This document shows, piece after piece, positions 1-8,401 of a stretch of 64,000 nt of DNA; positions within the stretch are counted from its first letter, which is position 1; each line of letters starts with the position of its first letter. The translations under genes were made by a program, and so were the position numbers. Location: contig NZ_HG326653.1 in assembly GCF_000308295.2 (NCBI RefSeq), positions 449,901-513,900 on the forward strand. The letters run 5' to 3'. The stretch is from Afipia birgiae 34632. GTDB taxonomy: Bacteria; Pseudomonadota; Alphaproteobacteria; Rhizobiales; Xanthobacteraceae. Under the pieces are notes generated by a model that did no database searches, had not been told where the DNA came from, and was given only the letters and a program-made list of their open reading frames with translations.

Positions 1-785
1 TTAACGTTGGTTGCAGTGATCAGGCCGCTCGGCAGGTCAGAGCGAAGGCCAGCCACGTTGCCGGTCGCCAACCGTTCGGTGATCGTGGCGTCCTGGATCG
101 TGATGACGCCTCCCGCCGCGTAGCCGCCGAAACCGGTGGCGTTGATGGTCTGTCCGGTCGACGTGATGGTGCCACCCACAAGGGCGTTCAGGCCGTGACC
201 GACCGCGAAGGTTCCGAACGTATCGATCACGCCTCCGGTGAGAATGATCGAGCCGCCGTTGCCGGCGGTTGCGCCGTAGGTCGAGTTTCCTTGTGCAATG
301 AGATGAGTGTCCGTCGCGGTGATCAGCGAGCCGACGCCGTCGGCCGACAGCACCGTTCCGGGCGACGAATTTGATGAAGCCGGCCCGGCGGTCGCCGTCG
401 TTCCGTTGAAAAGGGTAATCTGTCCGCCGCTCTCCGCCCGAACAACTATTGGCACCCCACTTGTATTATTGAGCAAGACCAGCGGGCTTGAGCTTGTGAT
501 CACGCCGTTGTTCAGCGCCCATAACGTATAGCCGGCGGTAGGCGCTGCGGTGCCGGTGTCGATCGTGCCCGATGCCGTCTGCGTCGTCCCGTTGGCGACA
601 ACCTGCTGAGCCTGAGCGAGGCGCGGCGGTATGGTCGCTAATAGCGTGACCGTGGCAGCCACAAGAGCGACTGACGAAACGCTCGACAACAGCACTGGGC
701 GTGCGATGGCGGGAACGCGCGGTGGTGGTCGCGGCAATGTTCGATTTGGGTTTGGCCGACCGGAACCTGTACGAAACGTGTGCAT
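1..785 (-). CDS. Autotransporter-like surface protein, N-terminal part (runs off the window)
   Basis: Open frame with no stop before the left edge, starting at an ATG (783-785) preceded by GGGGGA. The first 60 or so residues form a long basic leader followed by a hydrophobic stretch (SVALVAATVTLLATIPP) and an AQAQ-type cleavage region. The rest is low-charge Gly/Thr/Ser/Val/Ile sequence with many ITxT, GGxI and TGG patterns, typical of a beta-helical passenger domain. No beta-barrel is visible because the C-terminus lies outside the window. Likely role, by family only: secreted or surface adhesin. It could equally be another repetitive exported protein. The gene lies just outside the distal end of genomic island 1. 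Confidence 0.7.
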   Translation of the reverse strand, partial: MHTFRTGSGRPNPNRTLPRPPPRVPAIARPVLLSSVSSVALVAATVTLLATIPPRLAQAQQVVANGTTQTASGTIDTGTAAPTAGYTLWALNNGVITSSSPLVLLNNTSGVPIVVRAESGGQITLFNGTTATAGPASSNSSPGTVLSADGVGSLITATDTHLIAQGNSTYGATAGNGGSIILTGGVIDTFGTFAVGHGLNALVGGTITSTGQTINATGFGGYAAGGVITIQDATITERLATGNVAGLRSDLPSGLITATNV

Positions 786-981
786 GATGTCCCCCGCCCA
801 CGAGGCCGTAACGCAGCCACAGACGATCAAGTGCCCGGGCAAGTCCGCTCGCCGTGACCCGCCGCAAGATTGATCGATGGTGACTGGACACCTTTGCATT
901 GGCGCAAGTGTTCTCTGCGGCTGTGGCTGTTGAGCCTCACAATGATCAGCAGCGCTGACCCATCGCGGAGCGCGTCAGGCG

Positions 982-1265
982 ATGGGAGCCGAGTATCTCG
1001 ATCCGGCGCTTTGCGGTCTTTTCATCCGACATACGCAACTGGAAGTGAGCAAAATTTCCTATCGTGGTTTCCACCACCTCGGTGTCCAGTGGGATGATGA
1101 TTTTCCCGCCCCGAATTTGTCGAGGACCTTCGTCGGGCCCGCATCCTGAACTGGAGGTTTGAGGAGTCTTTTCGTTTCGCCGCGGATGTCTTCCGCAAGC
1201 TCAATGGTCGCATGTGTCCGGCTTCGTGCACCGGTCTGCGGCTCAAAAAACCCAGCACTTACTGA
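982..1265 (+). pseudogene. Frameshifted remnant of an unrecognised protein gene
   Basis: From the ATG at 982 a protein-like frame runs to about 1110 (reads ...HTQLEVSKISYRGFHHL...). The sense continues in another frame from 1113 to a TGA at 1263-1265 (reads EFVEDLRRARILNWRFEESF...). One indel near 1110 would join them. Both halves have ordinary amino-acid composition with aromatic and charged residues, unlike the shadow frames around them. I do not recognise the family with confidence; a transposase C-terminus is one guess. It ends 19 bases before the island 1 repeat. The rest of 786-1283 holds only the upstream region of the autotransporter gene. Confidence 0.35.
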
Positions 1266-1283
1266 ATCAAGACTTAGAAAAAA

Positions 1284-1301
1284 GTGGTGCCCAGGAAAGG
1301 A
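1284..1301. repeat. Island 1 distal attachment repeat (att, 18 bp)
   Basis: GTGGTGCCCAGGAAAGGA, identical in sequence and orientation to 8065-8082. The distal copy carries only the 3' tail of the tRNA-Leu gene, including the CCA-encoding TGG; the bases after it (ATTGGGCG) no longer match the tRNA. This marks the far junction of the island. Confidence 0.85.
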
Positions 1302-1462
1302 TTGGGCGACCCGTTAGAGTTGCTGTTGATCTTACTGGACTTTTTGACCGTCGAGTGAGCCGCTGTGTACCAGCGCCGTGGCCCAACCGCAAGCGAAAGG
1401 CCAATCGAACATGGCGCTCATGTACGCGCGGTCAATGGAACGGGGCGACGAGGCGGGCAGAT

Positions 1463-2350
1463 CTAATTGGAGGACGGAGGACATGGCCATGCGCCCTGCA
1501 TCGCGTTCATTGCGAGCAACAGGAAGTTTTCATGGAGCCTTTCAGGATGTGAACGGAGATGGCTAAGTACGACCCTCAGCACTTGGCCTCTTGATGCATC
1601 GACAGGCGGGCAAACAGTATCCCGATTACCTTTCGTAGCGGCTGCTGCAAGAAACCGCAGTCCAGAAAGCATCCCTAGACACTGGCCCGCATTGAACCAG
1701 TCTGACGGGTCCTTGCCCGGGGGACTGCGGTTTGAGACCACATCCTCTAAGCGCTCGCATGCTTTGATCATCTCGTGCCCGGTGTTCGGCCCGTACTGGG
1801 CCGTGGCCGGAGTATACGACGAAGCGGCACTCGACGCCTTGTCCAACTCTTTGGCCTGCGAATGCTTCGTTCCAATAAAGCCAAACTTCGTTAGCGGCTT
1901 TGATCCAAAGCTCTCCACCACAGTCAAAAACGCCGCCGACAATTTGGGATGGGAGATCAGATACACGGTGCGGCGCTCGGCTACGCTATTTGTCTCTTCC
2001 AACAGCGTGGCACCAAGCATTTCTTTTACGCTCTGAATGAGCTGCCGTGGTTCCACATCTGAGGTGAGCGTACAGTAGTCGTCGCGCTCTCGGTACGCTG
2101 CCACTATGAGCGCCTTGCCCTCGATCATCATGACCCATTCGCCGCCAACCCGGTCGCCTTTATGGGATGACGTGTTGAATGGACGCCATTTGCGCTCCTT
2201 TGCGAACTGATGGATGCGAGTGACATCATCAAGGTTCTTATAGCAAGTGTTGATGATGAAGTCCGCTACCGCGCTAACGGGGTCGCGGCGCTCCGCAACA
2301 GATACAGAGCTGAACAGCACGCTAACAACGAGGGCGACCACAGCGGTCAT
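1463..2350 (-). CDS. Secreted protein with C-terminal Rap1a/Tai-like domain
   Basis: The frame is open back to 2434. The ATG at 2348-2350 is preferred because it places a clean signal peptide (MTAVVALVVSVLFSSVSVA) at the N-terminus of a 295-residue protein; GGGAGG lies upstream but rather far. The last 90 residues match the Rap1a/Tai immunity-domain pattern: NAGQCLGMLSG, a later CPP, a region ending in HLRSHPERLHENF, and a terminal WPCP, with paired cysteines. Founding members of the family neutralise type VI amidase effectors in the periplasm, but many relatives have no known role. The N-terminal 170 residues (about FIINTCYKNLDDV to VESFG) are unassigned. It is the last gene before the distal att repeat. 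An immunity role is inference only. Confidence 0.7.
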   Translation of the reverse strand: MTAVVALVVSVLFSSVSVAERRDPVSAVADFIINTCYKNLDDVTRIHQFAKERKWRPFNTSSHKGDRVGGEWVMMIEGKALIVAAYRERDDYCTLTSDVEPRQLIQSVKEMLGATLLEETNSVAERRTVYLISHPKLSAAFLTVVESFGSKPLTKFGFIGTKHSQAKELDKASSAASSYTPATAQYGPNTGHEMIKACERLEDVVSNRSPPGKDPSDWFNAGQCLGMLSGLRFLAAAATKGNRDTVCPPVDASRGQVLRVVLSHLRSHPERLHENFLLLAMNAMQGAWPCPPSSN

Positions 2351-2642
2351 CGCGACTTGCAACGGAACCTCCCAAAAAAGAACGCTATCCACACACCCAC
2401 TCGGTGCTTGTTGATAGGAACACGCTTCTCGCAAAACCTGTGTTGGCGTTCAATCGACTTCTGGTTTTTGCCAATGACGCATTGCCTCCACGCTGGAGAA
2501 CTGCACGGAGCATACGAACCGAGCAGACTGCGACCGAACGACTCATGCTCCGCGCGTTGACGCCAAACCACCGCCTATGTGATTGGTGGAGGGGACAGCC
2601 TCCCCTGCCAATCGTAGACTAACGACCATTGGCAACTGTTAC

Positions 2643-2954
2643 ATGTTCATGACGGGGATAGCTTTGCAGCATCACGACGAAACAACTCAACGATCAGCTT
2701 CAATCGAGAACTTTACCCACCACGGGCGCACAGGTTGCGATCCCGCGCGGCTGCTTACAGTCGCGGAGTATTGGGTCCAGTTCGATGAACCAATAGAGTT
2801 TCTCGAAGACCCGGCGGCGACGTTCGCTGGGGACGGGCAAAGCCTGATCGCGATCTGCGAGGCCAATGACATCCCCTACCGTCCGGCAGGAACCGTGCAA
2901 GCAGCGGGCTTCCCGGTGTGGCTGCTGATGGAGTTCTACCCAGCCAATCCGTAG
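2643..2954 (+). CDS. Hypothetical protein (103 residues)
   Basis: Chosen over the overlapping minus-strand frame because its composition is protein-like: acidic and aromatic residues in LTVAEYWVQFDEPIEFLEDP and a hydrophobic stretch FPVWLLMEFYP near the end. The ATG at 2643 lacks a strong ribosome binding site, and an in-frame start exists upstream at 2583. No signal peptide, membrane segment or family motif is recognised. It lies between the Rap1a/Tai gene and the ParB-like gene. About 310 bases of apparently non-coding leader follow it (2955-3264). Confidence 0.4.
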   Translation: MFMTGIALQHHDETTQRSASIENFTHHGRTGCDPARLLTVAEYWVQFDEPIEFLEDPAATFAGDGQSLIAICEANDIPYRPAGTVQAAGFPVWLLMEFYPANP

Positions 2955-3264
2955 GGCAGGAACGGCGGTGGGCGAGAGAGTTGGAAGGTTGCAGTCTAGC
3001 TTTACGGAAACTTCTCGCGCACCTGCCGCCGAGTAGCATTGAGTTGCCGTCCTACGGAACGGAAACTCCTCACGGGACTTTCGTGCCCATTCCCTAGCCC
3101 TCTTCGAGAACCCATTGCCGACCCGTTCGGCGATCTGTCCGGGTCTCACGGAAGGCACTCACCACACATCAATAACCGTACCTCCTCCTCGGAGAACCCG
3201 TGACCGGCTGCTGTCGGTCGTTCGGGCGGGAACTTCGAGGGGGCGGTTTCACGCATACCCGAAC

Positions 3265-4062
3265 ATGCAGAAAAACAGCACAGAACAGAACACTAGAACC
3301 TGTCCGATTGAGCCCCCTAAGGAGCCATTCACGGACATCATTAAGATCGCTGACATTGCCGTCCGAGATGATTGGCAGGTCAGGAACAAGATCGATCCAA
3401 CCACCGTCAGCAACTACAAGAACATCTTCAAGAACGGCGGGTCGCTTCCACCCATTCAGGTTGCGCTGGTAGACGGTGCGCTTCGCCTCGTTGACGGCTG
3501 GCACAGGCTGGCCGCGCTGGCGTTGCTCGGGCGCGATACTGTCGAAGCCACGATCTTCGTAGCGACCATGAGCGAAGCGCGATGGGCAGCAGCAAACGCC
3601 AACCTCGCACACGGCTTGCCGCTCAAGCCGAAGGAGGTGCGCAACGTCTTTAATGCGTACATCACTTCCCGACGGCACTACAAAGCGAACGGGCGGATCA
3701 AGTCCTATCGGGAGATGGCGGAGGACATCAATGGCGTCGTCAGCTATCGCACTTTGAACAGGTGGATGGAAAAGGATCATCCGAAGATCGCCAAGGAGAT
3801 GGCGGCGCAGCACGGTGGAGAGGATAAGGCTCTGTATCACGATGGTGGGCCACCGAAGCTGGATCACATCACACCTTTGCAGGCCGCAGCAGCGAACCTC
3901 GATAATGCCCTTGCCGAGGTTCGTTCAATGTCCCCGGAGGAGCGACGAGCCCTTATCGACTATGCGAGGCGATTGCTGAGGAAGCTCGAAACGATCACCC
4001 AGTGGTCGCCTCAAGAAGTCGCGCTAGGGCTCCCGGAGGTGCCGGTGAACAATGACTTCTGA
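3265..4062 (+). CDS. ParB/Srx-fold (ParB N-terminal-like) protein
   Basis: 265 residues from the ATG at 3265 (the frame is open further upstream but the extra sequence is unlike protein). Residues 25-110 carry the ParB-type core: a KIADIAVRDDWQVR start, a PPIQVALVDGALRLVDGWHRLAAL segment with the DGxHRL signature near residue 77, then a helical region with SYREMAEDINGVVSYRTLNRW that looks like a helix-turn-helix. The C-terminal 60 residues are charged and helical. There is no ParA partner, so a role in partition is unlikely. ParB-fold proteins on islands can be DNA-binding regulators, nucleases or adaptors in defence modules. It overlaps the next gene by 11 bases, implying translational coupling. 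Confidence 0.7.
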   Translation: MQKNSTEQNTRTCPIEPPKEPFTDIIKIADIAVRDDWQVRNKIDPTTVSNYKNIFKNGGSLPPIQVALVDGALRLVDGWHRLAALALLGRDTVEATIFVATMSEARWAAANANLAHGLPLKPKEVRNVFNAYITSRRHYKANGRIKSYREMAEDINGVVSYRTLNRWMEKDHPKIAKEMAAQHGGEDKALYHDGGPPKLDHITPLQAAAANLDNALAEVRSMSPEERRALIDYARRLLRKLETITQWSPQEVALGLPEVPVNNDF

Positions 4063-4642
4063 CACTTGGGACATTGTCCCAGCTACAGTGAACAGCCGAT
4101 CTGAGAAACCCGCAGAAACCGGGGCATTTCCTACGGAAGCCGAACCGATTGAAGTCGAGCTTATCCCTACGGACCTACCGCCGGGGTCCGTTATCCGGGC
4201 CATGCTCAGGGGCGAACCGGTCGTCCTCGTTGGCACCGTACCCACCGGACATACGGCGATCCTTTGCCCCAAGAACTGGCGGACGCTTCAACGATGGAAG
4301 CTGACACGTCTCCGCATCGTCAGGGGGGCACTTTATGCAGCGGGTGAAGGCCGTGCCGTGGGCTTTGCGGCAGCTCGGTTCTTGCTGAATGCACCGAGCA
4401 ACCACGTCATCCGCCACCGCAATGGCAACCCCTTCGACATCCGTCTCTCAAATATTGTCGCCCTTTCGCGGGGACTTCTACGACAGGCGAAGATCGAAGA
4501 GACGCGAGGGGCGGGCTACAAGAACCCGGACGTGCGGTGGGGCAATCGCCGCTGCCATGCTGGCAAGCCCCTCGAAACTCCAAGCGCCCGTGAGCGGGTC
4601 ACCAAGGCACTGGGCGGGCAAGGATGCCTAGAACGCCCCTAA
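4052..4642 (+). CDS. Hypothetical protein with HNH-like motif
   Basis: 196 residues. The start ATG lies inside the last codons of the ParB-like gene, so the two are probably co-translated. Residues 125-150 read NHVIRHRNGNPFDIRLSNI, which resembles the HNH/homing-endonuclease pattern (H..NG...DNR.SN), although the usual DNR is DIR here, so catalysis is uncertain. The first 60 residues are acidic and proline-rich with a low-complexity feel. No signal peptide or membrane segment. Pairing with a ParB-like protein on an integrase island suggests a joint function on DNA, which is inference. Confidence 0.55.
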   Translation: MTSDTWDIVPATVNSRSEKPAETGAFPTEAEPIEVELIPTDLPPGSVIRAMLRGEPVVLVGTVPTGHTAILCPKNWRTLQRWKLTRLRIVRGALYAAGEGRAVGFAAARFLLNAPSNHVIRHRNGNPFDIRLSNIVALSRGLLRQAKIEETRGAGYKNPDVRWGNRRCHAGKPLETPSARERVTKALGGQGCLERP

Positions 4643-5046
4643 GAGGGCCTGAGGAGTCCGCTGAGGAGTCGCAATTGGCGTCTGAGAAAAGGCCCCACTC
4701 CTGAACGGACTCACCTGCGGAGTCCCCAGCGGTTTTGAGAGGGCTCGCATTTTCTGGCGCAAAAATGTGAAGCCCTCCCTCGAACCGGTTTCAAGGTGGG
4801 CTTCCCCATAGGGGGGCCTCTCCGCCTGTCGCAACTCCGCCGAATGTCCTTCCACCACATGCAGGCAACGATCCTCGCCGCTGGACTTGCCCACTTGCCA
4901 ACGCCCTCGATGCTGACGCGGCCCTGCGCGGCGCATAGGACGGGGCAGCTTGGTTGTTCGTGGAGGTGGGAGGACATTCGGGGGGCTGCGTCACATGCTT
5001 CCCACACCCTCGCTCAACAGGGCCTCAACCAACTAACAGGACGAAC
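4643..5046. other. Non-coding stretch with a nested dyad (4769-4804)
   Basis: No convincing gene. Near 4648-4675 the motif CTGAGGAGTC is repeated. At 4769-4804 arms GAAGCCCTCC and GGTGGGCTTC flank a loop that itself contains the palindrome GAAACCGGTTTC in slightly imperfect form. This could fold as a cruciform or hairpin in the leader of the next gene. There is no T-tract, so a factor-independent terminator is not supported. Confidence 0.4.
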
Positions 5047-5523
5047 TTGCAGAACACACATTCGACCATCCCTCGCGCAGCTACCGTCACGCCGCGACGA
5101 GTAATCGACAACCTCTCGGACCTCGCCCGTTCCGTTTCAATAGCAACGTGGCCCTACCACGATCACTTCACACACGATGATGTCACTGGCGTGGTGTTTG
5201 CGCTCTCTGAACACTTTCAACTCGGGGCGCTGATTGATGATGGCAATCTAGTGGTGTTGACCTCCACTTTTCCACGAGACGTTCAGAAGCGTGAGGAGTA
5301 CGGGCTGGCCCTACTAAGATGCGCTATCCAGTATGCTGCCGACCGCGACCTGCGGTTCTTCTTCAACTCCTGCACCACCGACATTCGCCCGCTGCTCTCG
5401 CAATTGCGCCGCTCGGGCTACGTAGTGAGAGCAGGCAAGAACTGGGCGATAGGGTGTCACCCCCGTATTCCCTCTGTCGAGGTTGGCACCACCGCAAGGT
5501 CATTCCCCATTGAGGATGGATAG
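5047..5523 (+). CDS. Hypothetical protein (158 residues, probable TTG start)
   Basis: The frame is open from 4954, but AGGA six bases before the TTG at 5047 makes that start the best choice. The protein has regular secondary-structure-like sequence: VRSVSIATWPYHDHF, a DDGNLVVLTSTFP segment, then EEYGLALLRCAIQYAADRDLRFFFNSCTTDI and a final GYVVRAGKNWAIG. The alternation of strands and helices somewhat recalls a GNAT-like alpha/beta fold, but no acetyl-CoA loop is visible, so no function is assigned. It is upstream of and in line with the serine resolvase. Confidence 0.5.
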   Translation: MQNTHSTIPRAATVTPRRVIDNLSDLARSVSIATWPYHDHFTHDDVTGVVFALSEHFQLGALIDDGNLVVLTSTFPRDVQKREEYGLALLRCAIQYAADRDLRFFFNSCTTDIRPLLSQLRRSGYVVRAGKNWAIGCHPRIPSVEVGTTARSFPIEDG

Positions 5524-5620
5524 TCTTGGGCCACTGCGATACGCGCGGTGGCAGACAGGCCCGTGGTGACTGTCCGTTAGGGTATAGCCTCGCGAGACAG
5601 TAGTCTGAGGCAGAGTTTCC

Positions 5621-5686
5621 GTCTCAATAGGGTTGACTTCATAGTTCTGAGACATCAATGTTCAATGGTCTAGACCCTAATGAGAC
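5621..5686. promoter_or_regulatory. Dyad upstream of the resolvase gene (possible res/operator)
   Basis: Arms GTCTCAATAGGGT (5621-5633) and ACCCTAATGAGAC (5674-5686) are inverted with one mismatch. TGAGACAT occurs twice between and beside them (near 5648 and 5681). The position directly before the resolvase ATG (5701) suits a recombination or autoregulatory site for that enzyme, by analogy with resolvase systems. This is inference; no known res consensus was compared. Confidence 0.4.
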
Positions 5687-5700
5687 ATCGGAGTTCCGCC

Positions 5701-6243
5701 ATGACTATTATCGGTTACGCCCGCGTCAGCACCACCGATCAGAACCTTGAGATACAGGAGGCTGCCCTGCGCCTTGCAGGCTGCAACCTCATCAGATCGG
5801 AAAAGCGGTCTGGCACTACCACTGCCGGGCGCACCGAGTTGCAAACCGTCTTGGACTTCCTTCGCCCCGGCGACATTCTCATGGTGACGCGGATCGACCG
5901 CTTGGCCCGCAGCATAGGTGACCTTCAAGACATCGTCCGCACTGTCAGGGCCAAGGGTGCGAGCCTGAGGGCCACCGAACAGCCGATAGATACCGGCACC
6001 GCAGCGGGCAAGGCGTTCCTCGACATGCTTGGCGTGTTCGCTGAGTTCGAGACGAACCTACGGAAGGAACGCCAACTGGAGGGGATAGCCGACGCGAAGT
6101 CCCGAGGCGTCTACAAGGGCCGCAAGGCGAGCATCGATCCGGCTAAGGTCAAGGCGATGAAGGATCAGGGCATGGGACCGTCAGCAATCGCGAAGGCATT
6201 GAAGATCGGTCGAGCGTCCGTCTACCGGGCATTGGAGGCATGA
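5701..6243 (+). CDS. Small serine recombinase (resolvase/invertase family)
   Basis: 180 residues from the ATG at 5701; the in-frame ATG at 5680 lies inside the upstream dyad and is less likely. The N-terminus reads MTIIGYARVSTTDQ with catalytic Ser10. It is followed by GDILMVTRIDRLARS, carrying the active-site arginines, and the EFETNLRKERQLEGI helix linking to a C-terminal helix-turn-helix (GMGPSAIAKALKIGRASVYRALE). Length and order are normal for Tn3-type resolvases and invertases. It probably resolves dimers or inverts DNA within the island; the target may be the dyad at 5621-5686. It converges with the integrase gene. Confidence 0.92.
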   Translation: MTIIGYARVSTTDQNLEIQEAALRLAGCNLIRSEKRSGTTTAGRTELQTVLDFLRPGDILMVTRIDRLARSIGDLQDIVRTVRAKGASLRATEQPIDTGTAAGKAFLDMLGVFAEFETNLRKERQLEGIADAKSRGVYKGRKASIDPAKVKAMKDQGMGPSAIAKALKIGRASVYRALEA

Positions 6244-6378
6244 TGCAGCCCGATGCGAGCCGTGTCGATACGATCATCCATCGGGCCAGATCAGTGTTTT
6301 TTGTCTGCGCCCATCGAAGGAGCTGCGCACGTCGCTGAAACAAAAAGAGCTACGCTGTCGTCGCTCGCCCTGCAAACC

Positions 6379-7980
6379 CTAAGCGGCTTTCTCTTCACAC
6401 CCCAACTCGTATCGAGGCAACTTGCATATCTCCCGATAGAGCCCCTCCGGCTCGCCGTAGACTTCCTCGTCAACACCCTTGCCACCTTGCGCCAAGATCA
6501 TGCGGCGCAGCTCTTGGTCCACGTCATGGCGGCGTGAAAGCGTTACGAACCTATGCCGCCACGCATGGTTGGGACGGATACGTTCGTCACTAACAACCGA
6601 CCGCACAAACTCCGAGACCCGGTTCTTCACACCATTGAGCCGCCCACGAACCTCATCTCTCTTTTCCGCTGTAAGGAAGAGATAGCCGCCCTTTGAGGCT
6701 TTCACGAAGTCGAGGAAGCCAAGTTCGACAAGCTGCGGGTGCAAGGGCACGACACGCATCTCTTTGCCTTTCACGCTCCCGGCCTCAGGCGTGATAGTCG
6801 CCGCCCAGTGAGCGCCCGCTTTCTTCACGTCCTCTTTGCGCAGTTGAATGATCTCACCCACACGCGCCCCGGTGAACGCGCAAAGCCACGGCACCCACTT
6901 CTTCGCGGCGGCAGTCTTCGCAAGCTCCCTCTTCTTTGCCGCATAGGCCAACGCCGCCTTGAGGAGCTTGTCGGCTTCGGCGTCGGTGTATCCCTTGGGG
7001 CGCGTCTGCGTGGGCTTGCCCTTCTTAATCGTGATCTTCTCAGCCGGATTGCTTAGGAGGTGATGGTTTCCCACCGCCCAGCTAAAGACGGACTTCAATG
7101 CGGCAAGGTCGCCGTCTCTCACTGTCTTTGAGGAGAGGGGATTGCCAGTCCGAGGGTTGATGGTCGCAAGCCTCATGTCCTTATAGGCGACGACATCGGC
7201 GGGCGTCACTCGTACAGCATCGTCGTGGCCAAGGAACGCGACAAGACGCTCAATTGTGGCCTCGTATTCGTCGAAGGTTTTCTCAGCGTAGTTCTCCCGT
7301 TCCGCCTCACGCTTCCACCCCTCGAACAACTGGGTCAGGGTCTTCGCGGCTGTCGGGGGCTTGCCTGTGTCGGGCAAGCGCAGCGGGGGGAAACGATCCG
7401 CGCCATCGTCAACATCGTAGTAGCCCTCAGCACGGCGCTTCATGAGCGCAGCTATTTCCCCGCCCACCTTGTACAGTTCGTGCGCAAGTCTGGTCTTGCT
7501 GTCGTCGCTGACGTTCAGCGCGTGGCGGGCGAGGTGTTCCGCAACGAATGGGGCCATCTCGCGCAGTCTGGTAGCCTCATCCCACTTCGCTGACATCTCC
7601 AGCAGCTTGGACCAGATGCCGGAGGGACCGGGCTCATCGTCCCACTTCGCAACTGCACGGCGGCGGAAGTCTCCCGCAAGGGCGATGATCTGTTTTTGGC
7701 TCAGGTGTTGAGGGCCGTCCCGCAAAGACCTCCACAGCGAGGAGAGGTGCGACAAGGCGGCGGCATGTCTCGCCTTCGCGTCTTGAATGTCGCGTGTTCG
7801 CAGCGACACTTTTACAAGCTGGGTGGTTGGACCAAGCTCAACGCCGCCGTTACCGGCTTCCTCTGGCAGCTTGATCTTTAAGCCACGGGCTACGGCGCGA
7901 ACGTCCTGCGGGATGCGTTGCCGGATATAATAGAAACCGCTCTGAGGATGCTTCCAAGGACGTGCCATCAACAGGACCAT
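6379..7980 (-). CDS. Tyrosine recombinase (phage-type integrase)
   Basis: 533 residues. The start at 7980 has AGAGGCGG about six bases upstream and is preferred over the ATG four codons later. An N-terminal DUF6538-like segment (PRPWKHPQSGFYYIRQRIP) and SAM-like DNA-binding core precede the catalytic domain. That domain shows FTGARVGEIIQLR (first Arg), a HAWRHRFVTLSRR box and a VYGEPEGLYRE region bearing the tyrosine. It inserts DNA at tRNA ends and is adjacent to and co-oriented with its target tRNA-Leu. Only 85 bases separate it from the tRNA, so read-through from the tRNA promoter may contribute to its expression. Confidence 0.93.
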   Translation of the reverse strand: MVLLMARPWKHPQSGFYYIRQRIPQDVRAVARGLKIKLPEEAGNGGVELGPTTQLVKVSLRTRDIQDAKARHAAALSHLSSLWRSLRDGPQHLSQKQIIALAGDFRRRAVAKWDDEPGPSGIWSKLLEMSAKWDEATRLREMAPFVAEHLARHALNVSDDSKTRLAHELYKVGGEIAALMKRRAEGYYDVDDGADRFPPLRLPDTGKPPTAAKTLTQLFEGWKREAERENYAEKTFDEYEATIERLVAFLGHDDAVRVTPADVVAYKDMRLATINPRTGNPLSSKTVRDGDLAALKSVFSWAVGNHHLLSNPAEKITIKKGKPTQTRPKGYTDAEADKLLKAALAYAAKKRELAKTAAAKKWVPWLCAFTGARVGEIIQLRKEDVKKAGAHWAATITPEAGSVKGKEMRVVPLHPQLVELGFLDFVKASKGGYLFLTAEKRDEVRGRLNGVKNRVSEFVRSVVSDERIRPNHAWRHRFVTLSRRHDVDQELRRMILAQGGKGVDEEVYGEPEGLYREICKLPRYELGCEEKAA

Positions 7981-8065
7981 GTGTACCGCCTCTGTGTACC
8001 AAAGAGACGGTCAAAACTCCTGCGATGTCAGAAACATCAGTTGCATCAACATCAACTGAGATGGG

Positions 8066-8152
<87 letters not shown>

Positions 8153-8401
8153 ATTGGGGCGGTTACTAAGGACAGGGCGCGCGCTTGTCAAATTGCTCTG
8201 GAGCATGCGGTTCTGATTGAATCAGAACCGGCGCTCCAGATTCTTGTTTTGACTCATTTTCTTCACGCTAACCGGTATCCGCTCCGCTCGAAAACGCTAT
8301 GAAGCCGCGGGAATGGCCTGTACAGCGCGCGGATGATGGCGTATCGCCGGAAATCGGCGGGACCGCCCTCCCGCTTCGTTTGTTTTGCGCAGGAACCATG
8401 C

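Noticed and set aside
2700-3158. 152-codon minus frame opposite the 103-residue hypothetical
   Set aside because: Arg-rich, no start context; the plus frame is more protein-like, though neither is certain.
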